Part shown: positions 1 through 10,762 of the stretch, in pieces
Position numbering within the stretch: position 1 is the stretch's first letter
How the letters are laid out: each line of letters begins with the position of its first letter
Source of the DNA: Anarhynchus alexandrinus
Lineage: Eukaryota; Chordata; Aves; Charadriiformes; Charadriidae
Direction: 5' to 3'
Length of the DNA: 64,000 bases
Assembly (NCBI GenBank): GCA_008711295.1
Contig: VUYV01000179.1
Coordinates: forward strand, 124,001 to 188,000
Made by a program: the position numbers and the translations under genes
Notes under the pieces: model-generated
What the model was told of the DNA's origin: nothing
Seen by the model: the letters and a program-made list of their open reading frames with translations, nothing else
Databases searched by the model: none

Positions 1-3000
1 TCAACTGAGCCACCAGAATGCAAATAAACGCTCACTGACTGTTACACAGGTTTCTTGAAACAAGAACATTTTGTAATCTCCCCATCCATCTTTTCTGCAA
101 AAATATTAAAAAATGTAGCTACATTGAGCTGCCAGCCAGACCCTGATGCTCTTAGCAAGGAAATCCTTTCAAGCTTTTGTTGAAGTACCTTGTCTTTCCT
201 GCTCTCAGGAGGACTGAAAGTTGTTCTATTATAGCAGGAGCTCACAGTGGCAATTGCTTCTGGAGAGTCTTTGACCAGCCCAGATTTATTTTATCTTGCA
301 GAATAACAATATTATGTATACATATGTATATAAAAAAGTATAGCACACACAAGTTTTTGTGTATGTTTAACTGGTATGTTCCTTGTTTAACAGGTTTTAA
401 TTTGCATTTCCATACCAGTAGTGAGTTTCCAGCTGTTTGCAGCAAATCCTTTGTGTCACCATCCTGGAAAGGAGCTGAAAAAGACTGTACTGAGATTTGT
501 CCTGTTCTCTGTGCACAGATGTGGTAGGAGGCTGGCTTCCATTTCCCTTGCATACAAAGACTTCTAAAAAAGGTCAGTGCAGAGACTCACATCCAAACAT
601 CTTTGAAAGCCTGTTTTGAAACTAGGCTCACTTGTTTCTTTCAGGGAGGAAGGGTGAAGTAGGAGGGGAAATCCCAGATTAAAAATCTGTGGATACCTGG
701 CAAGTTTTGCTATGGGTGAGACTGTGGCAGATTCAGCCTTTTGCAATTTTAATAGACATCCCCTTGAAATCTATGTGATCATAACCGTAAAGTGTATTGA
801 AAATCCCAAAAAATGAAAACAAGCCTTCAAAAGAGAGCAAACCAGTGTGTGTTACCTCTATTCAGACTGGAATCCTGAGGACAGGTTTGTCTGCGCCGGT
901 TTTTTCACAGCTGTGTGGATGAGTCAACCCCCACCAGGCAATTGCAGAAGCGGGTGGAGTTAACATTTATAATATAGGAAAAGAAAAGGTCTGTGAGACC
1001 AGGCTTTCAAAGAAGCAGAGAATTAGAAAGCAGGACAGGTTCAGTGTTAGCCGATATACTGAAGGAATGGCTCCCTGTATATGGGAATGAATGAAAGAGG
1101 GGAGATAAAACTGGATAAAAGAAAGGAAGTGAGTACAGACATCTAAGTACAGAGCTTCAGGTTAGAAGGACATTTCATAGAACCTTAATGTTTAGGATGA
1201 TTTAAGGCAATGAGCATCTTGGGCTTACGTTAGGTCCTAAAGACAAGTGATATGAATGTCCCCAGCTGTCTTTCCATGCCAATAGAAAGAGCCATATGCT
1301 ACCTGTTATAACAGATAAGGTTATAAATGACTATTTGTAGAGTATAAACAGGAAATCATCTTAACTCTGGAGCTTCCTGAGAACAGATCTGCTACACACA
1401 CATATGTCAGTGTACACCACAGTGGGACCATGCTCATTAAATATCTGTCTGGCCATTTCCTAACACTAATTGAGTAAATAGGCAATACTGTAGTCACTGT
1501 AACTTGGCCACTTCTGCAGACACCTCTTTCAGATTCCTTGGGTTGCTGTACTTCTTTCAAGCCATGTCATGGCTATTCCAGAACAAGGAAACAAAAAAAA
1601 AGGTGCAAGGAATGATTCCCAGCCCCTGATCCTGATGCCCTTGCAGACTTTTAACTTCTCTGAGAGCATATAACTGCTATGGGAATTCCAACTAACTAAA
1701 AAAAGGTGGGGAAGAATACATACTATCATGTACTTTGCGCTTTCAGGGGCAAACCTGAGTGGCAACTCCCTGCAGTCAGTGGCATCTGACATCTATAAAA
1801 CTGGCAGAAATGGTCAAGTAGTCAGTAAAGTAATGTTTGATTTGTAAAGCAATTCATTAAATAACAGCTAATATCTGACTAGAACATTGAATCTGTACCT
1901 GTCTCTAACAGAGTATGCATTTTTCCCTGAGAAATTATAACAGAACTTTGGGTACATGGTTTCATGCTTACCTTGGGTGCCATTTAGTATACATAAGGAA
2001 TTATTTTGTTTATGATGGCTCTTTAGCTAATGTAAGCATAGTGAAAAATAAAAAGAACTGAACTTGTCTTCCCAAGGCCCAAATAATAATGGTGCTAGAC
2101 CTCCATTACTATTTAAAAGTATCCAGTCAGGACAGCACTTATTAAAATAACATTTTTATGTGCTGTTTCTCTCCATTAGACTTTAAGAATTAAAATCAAT
2201 CTCCTTCTTTTTGCTTTTTTAATAAAAGGCACTTTTGTTCCGAGGCCGAGTTATTTATTTCTAAGTAGGCAAAGAGCCTAGAACCAGATAAAAAATAGCA
2301 ACTTTTTCACCAATTGACTCTCTGGCTGTTCTTTCAGTATTACTGCTTAACTCTCAGAGGGTACAGGCTCATAGTGTAAATGCACAGTGGGCTTCACACT
2401 GTATCTCTCTTACATTGATTTTCTGCCCTTTCCCCCCAAAACGGTGAGAAAAGCACCAAAATTGAGAATGTCACAGCATTACTACCTTCACACAATCGAC
2501 TGTCATCGTGGTTACAGTGATCATTTAAAGAATAAACATTATATTTCAAACAAGCAAGGTATAAAGGGAGCCATAGTTTTAAAATAAATACTGATATGAG
2601 GAGGCTAAAAAAATGGTTTAGACCTGTGTTCAGTTCATACCAGCAGCTCACAAATAAGAAATATTTGTGCCTTTGGAGATATTTTAGGCCTTAGAAAGTG
2701 CTAAGTGCACTAGCAACATATAGCAAATTGCGCAGAGCTGCAGAGCCCTTAGCAGTTGCTTTCAAATTCACCAATATTTGCAGGATTCAGTGTGCAGAAT
2801 TAATAGCGGGGGGGAAAACCCTTTCCTTACTGTGCTAAAAGGCATATGAATAAACCATACAGACTCATACAGTAAATGGCTCCTTTTTGTGTTTCTATTT
2901 TACAAAAAAACATAGATATATAAATAAATATACATACATATATATACAAATAAACCCTTAAAATACAAATATTATGTTTATGGGGAGAAGGAAATATTGA

Positions 3001-3548
3001 AGAAGTACCATTTTTAATTTAACTGTATAATTTCAATGAATATCATTATATTCAAGGTCACTATGACAATTTTGTCCTGTTCCTTTCAATGGAAGGGAAA
3101 GGAAAAGAAAATGTTCAAACTGATGCTTTCAGCCTCTGATGGCAAAAGTATTCAAGACATTTGTACACAAAAGCAACTGAGGTAAGTAGAAATTAGGTTG
3201 AAATCAACAATGACAATGTTAGCTGGCCTGCTGAAGGGGAAGGTCTTATAATGTGTTCTACAAGGGAACATATATTAGTAGTCTGATTGCAGTGTGAAAG
3301 TGCTAGATACAGTCAACGTGCCTTCAAAGTGCAGTTATATACATCACTAAGACCTTAGTCATCGACAGAACATAGCTGTGATCATGGTTGGTAAAAATTC
3401 ACAATTCACAGGCGTTTAAAGGGAAAAACTGACCATGCAGATATAGAAGTACATTCACAAATTAAAATAATTGACTAAGCTCTATAAATGAAAGATTTGG
3501 ATCTGATTTTATATTGAAATTGTGACGAGGAAATTTCTTGTATTTGTG
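1..3548. other. Unique AT-rich intergenic sequence
   Basis: I see no gene here. The longest ATG-started frames are 116 codons (177-527, +) and 103 codons (242-553, -). They overlap on opposite strands, match nothing I recognise, and are the length expected by chance in AT-rich DNA. A low-complexity TA/TAAA tract lies at about 2912-2950. I recognised no repeat family, although very old repeats would be invisible by eye. Confidence 0.7.
2912..2950. repeat. AT-rich low-complexity tract
   Basis: A run of ATA, TAAA and TACA words forms a degenerate microsatellite-like tract. It has no clean repeat unit and no associated element. Confidence 0.6.
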
Positions 3549-3590
3549 TGTTGTGGTTTAACCGCAGTAGGCAACCAAGCACCACACAGC
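3549..3590 (-). mobile_element. Fragment of avian ERV-L-type LTR, terminal end only
   Basis: About 42 bp starting TGTTGTGGTTTAACC match, with a few differences, the left edge of the solo LTR at 42698-43129. That match includes the motifs AGTAGGCA and CACACAGC. In LTR orientation (minus strand) this is the extreme 3' end. The similarity stops at 3590, where a purine microsatellite begins, so the rest of the LTR is lost or replaced. I see no target-site duplication. The family assignment comes from the internal match plus remembered avian LTRs. Confidence 0.65.
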
Positions 3591-3647
3591 TTAGATAGAC
3601 AGATAGACAGAAGGAAAGAAAGAAAGAAAGAAAAGAAAGAAAGAAAA
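3591..3647. repeat. Purine microsatellite, AGAC/AGAT then (GAAA)n
   Basis: Three to four AGAT/AGAC tetramers are followed by about nine GAAA units with one irregular unit. The tract begins exactly where LTR similarity ends, so it may have expanded from the purine-rich part of the LTR. Confidence 0.85.
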
Positions 3648-5384
3648 CGTCAACTGAGTGACCACACTGGATAACTCAAACCTAAGTTAGAAGCATCATT
3701 TTTTTCTCTCTGTGCACTCTGAGGATACACTATTATCTCCAAAAGACTCCAGACAAAGGTATGCCAATATCTTCTCTTTGACCATAGCTAGAGACTATGG
3801 CATTTGTAAATTACAGCGATTACATTTGTAATGTAGACGTTGCATTTAGGTGCCTAAAATCTGAAAAATGGCCAAAAAGCTCCTTTAGTCAAGCAATTAT
3901 ATGACATTTTACTTCCCTCTCTCCACCTCTCTGGCACTGTCCACCCATTTTGACTTGAGTGGTTAGTTGAAATGAGAAGTTTTGTGGGTTGTTCCTGGCA
4001 GACAGAAAAATCAACAATAGCTGCATACTTTTCATGATTTTTTTCTGTGTTAATTGAAATAAAATAATGTAAAAAACAGTCGATATGGTTTGACATGATC
4101 ATGCTACCAATATTTCTTACACTTTCAGTAACATCTAGATACATATTATTTCAGTGTTTGATTTTTGACATTTATACGTCATTACTTTGTCTTCTCTGCA
4201 CAGTATACTAAGCACTGTGCAAAAGTATAAGACGGAGTGATCCCACCATTAGAGGAGTTTCAGTCCAAAAATGTGTTCATATGACATATTCTCCGCAGGA
4301 CTCCAGCACCTACTCAAAACTGGCTGATCTGCTGTGAGACCTGTTTGGGATTTCATCACGTAACATTAACTTGTTTTAAGGTAGGATGTAACACATGAGC
4401 GCAGCAAGTAAAAGGTGGGAACAAGATTAGCCTGACAGGTCATTGCTGTCTAGATTTCTATTAGTTATGCATACTTTTATATACCTTTCTTAAAGTTACA
4501 GCCATTTAAATCCTTTTGTGTTAATACCTCAACCTAATTCAATAGTTTTAATGATTAATCTTTTCATTTTCACTTATTTGAGAATCTTTTTGTCTGTGTC
4601 CCTGTTCAACTTGACTCTGCTCTTGACACACAATATGCATATGAGTAGTGCCTGTTTTAAGACCACACAGCATGAATAGTATTAATATGTATTAGTTCTA
4701 TAATAAAAGGAAGGAACCCAGTCCTGAAATACCTGGATGGAGACTGAAATAGATGAGCATCACCATTCTGACTTCAGTGGTGTTCTGTGTTAAGTCTTCA
4801 ACATATACGAACTCAGCTGCAGAAATGATGTCTACAGGTAAATCTGATTTCTCCATACACTTAAATAAAAACAGAGATGTAAAATACCTTACCGGGCTCT
4901 CTAGATAGTGTTCTCAACCTGCTGTTGATGAACCATTCATGAGGTGAAGGCCAACCAAAGACAATGTGCAAAAGGACCACTGTAATACCATCCAGAACAA
5001 AATCAGTAAAAGTATGCTGCCTCTCTGTACTGCTCGAAATATATTCCTTTTATCTAATTTGCATCCATTTTGCTACAGTTTATACCCATGAAGAATTCAC
5101 TAAACAGCAGCCTCTTTCACAATTAAAAGCTCTTCTCTCAATCATCTCTTCAAGCTAAAAACACATGTTCAGTCCTTTTCTGTCCGCTTTCTTCCTAGAT
5201 CATATTTTCCACTGATCTCCTCCAGAGCCTAATTGCTCTTCCTTTCTCCAGGAGTGTGGCGTACAAAGATGAGCTCAGCTAAAATCTTGTGAGTGTGTGA
5301 GTGCTGTTGAGTAAAAAGGAAAGATACTTCTCTCATCTCCTAAGCTGTACACCTGCAACAGCATGCCATCATTGCCTTGGTTTC
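3648..5384. other. Unique AT-rich sequence, nothing recognised
   Basis: The longest frame is 96 codons (3854-4144, -) and has no family resemblance. No repeat or RNA gene is evident. Divergence makes the exact edge with the old CR1 copy that follows uncertain. Confidence 0.6.
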
Positions 5385-5520
5385 CACCTGTGATCGACCA
5401 TAATGCCAAGGTCTTCTTTGGAAGAACTGCTGATTGTTCTCTGTTTTCTATCTGTGGAACTAATTACTTCCACCAACATGCAAAATCTTGCATTTGTCCC
5501 CACTAAATTAACTGAATTTC

Positions 5521-5533
5521 TTTTTTTTTTTTT
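5521..5533. repeat. Poly-T run (13 nt)
   Basis: Pure T homopolymer inside the ancient CR1/L3-like fragment; probably a later expansion. Confidence 0.9.
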
Positions 5534-5712
5534 CTGTTTGTCAGATCTGTAAAAATTACTTTGAGTTCTAAGCCTGTCCTCCAAAACATATTTCCTGTGT
5601 CTGTGTCATTGGCAGATTTAACAAAAACATTGAAAAAGATTGACCTAGAAGAGACTACTGCAGAACCTCCTCCAGTGCCTCTTTTCATTAGTGTCTATAC
5701 CTTGGCTGCTGC

Positions 5713-5728
5713 TTTTTTTTTTTTTTTT
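5713..5728. repeat. Poly-T run (16 nt)
   Basis: Pure T homopolymer of 16 bases, the longest seen in this part of the window, inside the ancient CR1/L3-like fragment. Confidence 0.9.
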
Positions 5729-5965
5729 GTACCTGGTAGTTTTATCTAGACCTAGTTTGCTTACCAGAGTTCCATCTGAGACCACGTCAAAAGCCTTTCT
5801 AAAGCCAAGATACATGACATCCACTGCTTCTCTCTATCCACAAAGTCTGTTACCTTGTCACAGAGGGAGTTTAGATTGGTTTGACATGATTTGTTCATGA
5901 CAAATCTGTCTTGGCTGCTACTCCTCTCCTACTCATCACTCTGCTATGGGAGCAGAGATAATAAT

Positions 5966-7657
5966 CTGCGTTGTTTCAGAATGGACTTTGTGTGTGTCAA
6001 AAAAGTCTGATGTTTAATGCAAAATTTCTCCATTAATTCAGTCTCCTTCATAATCAGATGAATTAAGGTAAATTATATGAAAATACTTTCTAATTACTCA
6101 AATAAAACTGGGGGGGGGAGGGGTGTTGGGGCTTTTTGTGTGGTTTTTTTTACCATGTCAATACAATAAGAAGGATATGCTGGATTTTCTTTTTCAAATA
6201 TAAAAAATGTAATCGAGAGCTAACTGTAAAATTCAACCAATTGTAACTATGGATCTTTTAAAGCTGCTTCTTTAATAAATATGCATATGTACATTGTTTA
6301 AATGTATGTGAAACTTTTGTAAAAATATAAAATACATCCTATTTTTCTGAAGTGTCTACTGCTCAGGGAAGACATTGGAAATACAAAGTACATTCAAATT
6401 TAGGTAGCATAAGGGAAGATTTTCTTGCCAATATGTTTCAACCTTGTTGTGGCAGGGTGAGAGGACAGTTCAGTCTCTGCAGGCTACTTGGTCCTCGGTT
6501 TCTCTGCTGAGACTGTTAACAAAGAGGCCAGTTAGCACCAGCTGTAATACAGATACCTGCTCATGAGACTCTGGATGGAGACCAATAGCAATTTCGAATA
6601 GGTCACTGGGCACCCATCTGTCATTAGTGATCTGCAGTCACTACTGACATGCGCTGGACCTCATCCAGCCCCGGTGAGTGGAAGACTCCTTTTCGTCTTA
6701 CCAAGCCACTACTTTTTTCCACTCGTGGAAAGATATCTTTTTTTTACATCCCCTTTTCACATTTCTGTCCTTAGCCTACCGTCAGGAGCTAAAACGTGTA
6801 GTGACATTCACCATCTCTGGCGTCCCAATCTAGCAGGGAGCAAGAGAGGGAGAAAAATATATCTGAAGTGTTCACGGTGCAATCAAAAACCGCTGCTGGT
6901 GCAGCAAGTGAGGTCAGGCTGTGACAGCCCTGCATATGGGTCCTACATCAACTGTATATATTCTCCATTAAGGTTGGGATATTTTTGTTCTGATAAGTTT
7001 AAATCATGGCAATTTATTACCAGAGTGGTGACAGCATTTCTCTGCAACACTGTGAGGAATCTGTCCTTTGTCACACTGAGCACACTGATATATTCTTTTT
7101 CCCTCTTGAGTTTGTGAGCCATCAGGAAAGTCCAAAAAAAGTCTGGGCCTTTAAGACCGTATGTTATCCATAATATTTCCCCCTACTCTCACAAATAATG
7201 TACAATTGGCTGTATATGAGGCTTTGTGACTTAAATTTAATACAGTACAGCGTATGGTCCTATCAAAAGGTGACAATAAAGGATCAGGATAGACATGAGC
7301 AAAGATTTTAAAAAAATAGTATCAGTAGTGTATTCCTATGTCTCTTAAAAGCTCTCTCTTTCTCCATTTAAATGCGTATATACCAAAGAGTTTATATTTC
7401 TTTCTGTTAGTACAAAGAATAAGGCAATTCAATACTAATGAAAGTAATATAGAAAAGTTCTAAATAAAAATTAACATGCTTGTCATGAGGGAGTAGCAAA
7501 AAGCAGAGACAGTAGCTCATTTTAAGATGACAATGTATCTTTTTAAAGAATTTCTGTGACTGGATGCCTGTTGTAGCATGGGATGACTCACTCAGGAGGT
7601 CCTTTGCAGTGCTATGGTACTTAGTCACTCTATACCAGCGACAGTTCCTGGGAGCAC
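5966..7657. other. Unique sequence with a G-rich motif and one unassigned open frame
   Basis: Apart from the G-rich motif at 6110-6131 there is no repeat I recognise. A 147-codon ATG frame runs 6674-7117 on the plus strand. It has no recognisable domain and is rich in Ser, Leu and Phe, as translated AT-rich DNA usually is. I treat it as non-coding. Confidence 0.6.
6110..6131 (+). other. Predicted G-quadruplex motif
   Basis: A run of nine G, then A, GGGG, TGTT and GGGG. This can supply four G-triplets with loops of 1-7 nt, which fits the standard G-quadruplex pattern. It stands out in an AT-rich background and is directly followed by a T-rich tract. Confidence 0.6.
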
Positions 7658-8188
7658 AGAATCATAGAATGGTTTAGGTTGGAAGGGACCGTAAAGATCA
7701 CCTAGTTCCAACCCCCCTGCCATAGGCAGGGACACCTCCCACTAGACCAGGTTGCTCAAAGCCCCCTCCAGCCTGGCCTTGAACACTTCCAGGGATGGAG
7801 CCTCCACGACTTCCCTGGGCAACCTGTTCCAGTGCATCACCACCCTCATAGTGAAAAATTTCTTCCTAATATTTCACCTAAATCTCCCCTCTTCCAGTCT
7901 GAAGCCATTACCTCTTATCCTATCACTACATGCCCTTGTAAAAAGTCTCTCTCCAGCCTTCTTGTAGGCCCCCTTCAGATACTGCAAGGCTGCTATGAGG
8001 TCGCCCCAGAGTCTTCTCTTCTCCAGGCTGAACAATCCCAACTCTCTCAGCCTGTCCTCATAGGAGAGGTGCTCCAGCCCTCTGACCATCTTTGTGGACC
8101 TCCTCTGGACCTGCTCCAACAGGTCCATGTCCTTCTTATGTTGGGGGCTCCAGAGCTGTACGCAATATTCCAGGTGTGGTCTCATGAG
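7658..8188 (-). mobile_element. CR1 LINE, 5'-truncated
   Basis: The left edge carries the CR1 3' tail in antisense (AGAATCATAGAAT), followed by the usual antisense 3' UTR with CACCTCCCACTAGACCAGG. The element then runs into the C-terminal part of the second frame. It is cut off inside the reverse transcriptase region near 8188, and no target-site duplication is visible, which is normal for CR1. It shares the TCTAGTGG-type 3' UTR with the 28978-29233 copy and differs from the 18.6-kb and 46-kb copies, so it belongs to a different CR1 subgroup. Confidence 0.95.
7776..8186 (-). pseudogene. CR1 ORF2 (reverse transcriptase protein) C-terminal remnant
   Basis: On the minus strand the frame contains the CR1-typical stretches [34 protein letters not shown] and [20 protein letters not shown]. 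An in-frame TGA at about 7874-7876 follows EEGRFR. After it the same frame continues with IRKKFFTMRVV and [13 protein letters not shown], so a single nonsense change breaks an otherwise readable tail. Only the region beyond the reverse transcriptase catalytic core is present, so it cannot be functional. The protein of an intact CR1 carries endonuclease and reverse transcriptase activities that drive target-primed retrotransposition. Confidence 0.9.
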
Positions 8189-10673
8189 AAACCACATGGC
8201 ATGGCACCGATCCTTGAGGTGTTCGGCCAGCTGGAAAGACACTGTTAGCAGAGCTAGCTGAAAAACTCCAAGAGCTGAGATACAGGTATTAACCTATGTG
8301 CCAGATGTATAATCTCTTACTAAAGTCTGTGAAATCAGTGGAGTTTTGAGAGTCAAAGGATTTTTGAGAGCTCTTCTGATCAGTAAATTCTACAGCTCTT
8401 AACTTCTTATCCCCTTTGGAAAGGACTTAATAAGCATATTTCCAAACTTGTAATGTCAAAGTTATATTTTCCAATCTTTTAAATACTTTTGTTAGCCTTT
8501 CCTGCTGCCTTCTCCTCAATATATCTTGCATCCCTCCTCTTCTCCGTGTCCTTTTGCTTATGAGTATACTTTCATTCTAATTAATTTTGTTCTGGTTTAG
8601 CTGCTTTTCATTTTGGAGGGAAAACATATTTTAGTAATAAACATCCACTTCAGGAAGAGATATCCAAATATCTTTCTTTTTTCTATATCCTTTCATATTG
8701 TATACCTAACTTTTTGGATGGCTGGACTGTGACATTGAAGATCCGCAGAGGTAACTGAATTTTGAGCGGACAATATCAGTGCCAAATGATGCCTATATGC
8801 TTGCTTCCAACAGCTAGTATAAATACTTTAATAATGATATTGTTATCTGTTTGAGACTATGATGCACTAATACAAATCTGGCTAGAAAGCCTCATGCTGA
8901 ATTCAATCTATTCATACTCCTTAATGGATCATTATGATTCATGAACATAACATGCCTCTCTAAAATCTAATTCAGAAGACATCACAGAAAGAGAAAGAAG
9001 ACTTTTCAGTTTATCTGGGTAGCTTTTCTAATTACTAATTTTTCTAATTTTCTAATGCTGCGTTAACAACATAAAAAAATTTCCCAAATGTATCTCTATA
9101 TTGCCATTTCTGCTGGGGGAAAAAAAAAGTAAGAAAAACAGTTCCTGAAGGCCTTAAAGTGTTGCACTTTGACTTTTTCAACAGTAAATATTTTGAGTGC
9201 TCAACTTTCTATTAGAAAACTTCATTCAGTTCTTTTGTTAAAAAAATATAAAAATTTTAAAACCAAAGTAAGCTTTAAACAGCAGTTTTATTTACAGAGA
9301 ATTAAAAAAAATAATCTCTTGTTGCAGGTAAATCCAATATCCATCCTTCTAAATTCTCTCTGACTGATGTGGAACAGGAATGGCAGGAATATTGGCCTTG
9401 CCTGCCTTGCATTCTATTTTCTTAACTGGAGCATATCCATCCTTTTTTGTTTCTGTGTCTGTCTCTGATTCCAGTCAGAGACCCAACACAGTTTTTCCAG
9501 GATTGCCCCTTCACATATTAGCTTATGTAAATACTGGAAGTTCTAGAGCCTACTTATTTCATGACCCAAGGACCTGGCTTCGCTCAGTACCTTCTGCCTC
9601 AGACTTGATTCATGACCCGATGTAGCATTTGGGATAATTTTTTTTCAGGTATGAGAATGGAAAGCAGAAAGCAAGAAAACACAGGTACAGTTGATTAGCT
9701 ACAAGCCTACCCCAAGACCAAAGATCACGAGCCTGGTGTCTTTTTATAACCATTTGATTACTCATGTTAATTGTGTCACATTCTATTATTATATTCTTCC
9801 AGGTTTTTATCATACTTGCTTAAATTCCTCTTCCATACCCTAAGCATGAAGTGAAATGTCTCTCTGTTAAACATCATGCACTCAATGCATACACTGGGAC
9901 TTCTGCATGGGCACTTACCAGCCTGTTCCTCCTTACTGTGCTGTTCCCTTTCCATTGTTGGCATATGCAGAACCAAAAGCACGAGTTTCAATTAGGTCAG
10001 GTTCAGATGGCCACACATTCAAGTGATCCATCACTCAGCATTAACCACTCAGGCTACAAAGCTCTTTTTCCAGTAAGCTGCACCATCACACAAAATCATC
10101 AGTCATGTTACAATTAGCTGACAGCTGTAATGATTTTAATTCCTTTTTTTCAAGACACCGGAAGTGGCCTTGACTTTTGACATCTTGCTTGACCTTGGCC
10201 AAGCACTGGGCTGCAGATGAAGCCATTGTTTAGCTAGAAGTAAACTGGGAAATGTGCAAGTGAGGCAGTAGGACATCTCTGCTATTAACTCTGAAGATGT
10301 TCCACGTCCCTTTCTCACCACCAGTCTGAGAAAGTCCACATTCAAAGCATTTTGTGTGCATTAGGTGTTTGTGGTTTGCTACATACAATTCCGCTGCTCA
10401 GAGGAGTGGGCAGTTGCATCATGCATTGCTAATGCTGCCTTGGGAAATCTTTATTTGCACACCAGTCTCTCTTCAAGCAATTGAAAGCGATTTATTTGTA
10501 AATAAATAGCTAAATATGTAATTGTTCTACAGTTCTCAGTACTATGAATGGCACTGCCTGGTGTCACATCAACCTGAAGGATCTCGTTTAATGGCATGGG
10601 TTATACAGTTCCATGGTATGACCGGTCTCCACCACAGCAATATCTCGGAAAACAGGGACATTTACCAAGACGT
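8189..10673. other. Unique AT-rich sequence, nothing recognised
   Basis: The longest frames are 81-88 codons (for example 9380-9625 + and 9851-10117 +) and resemble no known family. There is an A run near 9120. No repeat or RNA gene is recognised before the hairpin that starts at 10674. Confidence 0.6.
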
Positions 10674-10762
10674 GAAAGTATTCAATTTTGTTAACGAAGT
10701 TAAACAACTTAGTTAATCTAACCAAGCTAAACTAACTTCGTTAAACAAAGTTTGATACTTTC
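10674..10762. other. Long imperfect inverted repeat; hairpin-forming (miRNA-precursor-like or MITE-like)
   Basis: The left arm (10674-10702) and right arm (10733-10762) form 27 Watson-Crick pairs plus one G-T pair, with only three single-base bulges (10745, 10751 and 10082+600, i.e. 10682). The inner 12 bp are perfect (TTAACGAAGTTA against TAACTTCGTTAA). The 30-nt apical region can add about six more pairs (10709-10714 with 10724-10730). Total size is about 89 nt, within the range of vertebrate miRNA precursors. No flanking target-site duplication is visible. I recognise no known miRNA, so what it does is unknown. Confidence 0.6.

Larger units (their letters stand above)
5385..5965 (-). mobile_element. 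Ancient CR1/L3-like LINE fragment
   Basis: Read on the plus strand, this follows in order several landmarks of antisense CR1/L3 second-frame DNA. They are a GACCATAATGCCAAGGTCTT-like block, a block ending CACTAAATTAACTG, a CATTGGCAGATTTAAC block, GTCAAAAGCCTTTCTAAAGCC, and the TTTGACATGATTTGTTCATGAC block. These are all characteristic of the reverse transcriptase region in old amniote CR1/L3 copies. The frame is badly broken. Two long T runs (5521-5533 and 5713-5728) interrupt it. It is much more diverged than the other CR1 copies in the window, so it is the oldest recognisable insertion. Both ends are approximate. Confidence 0.7.
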
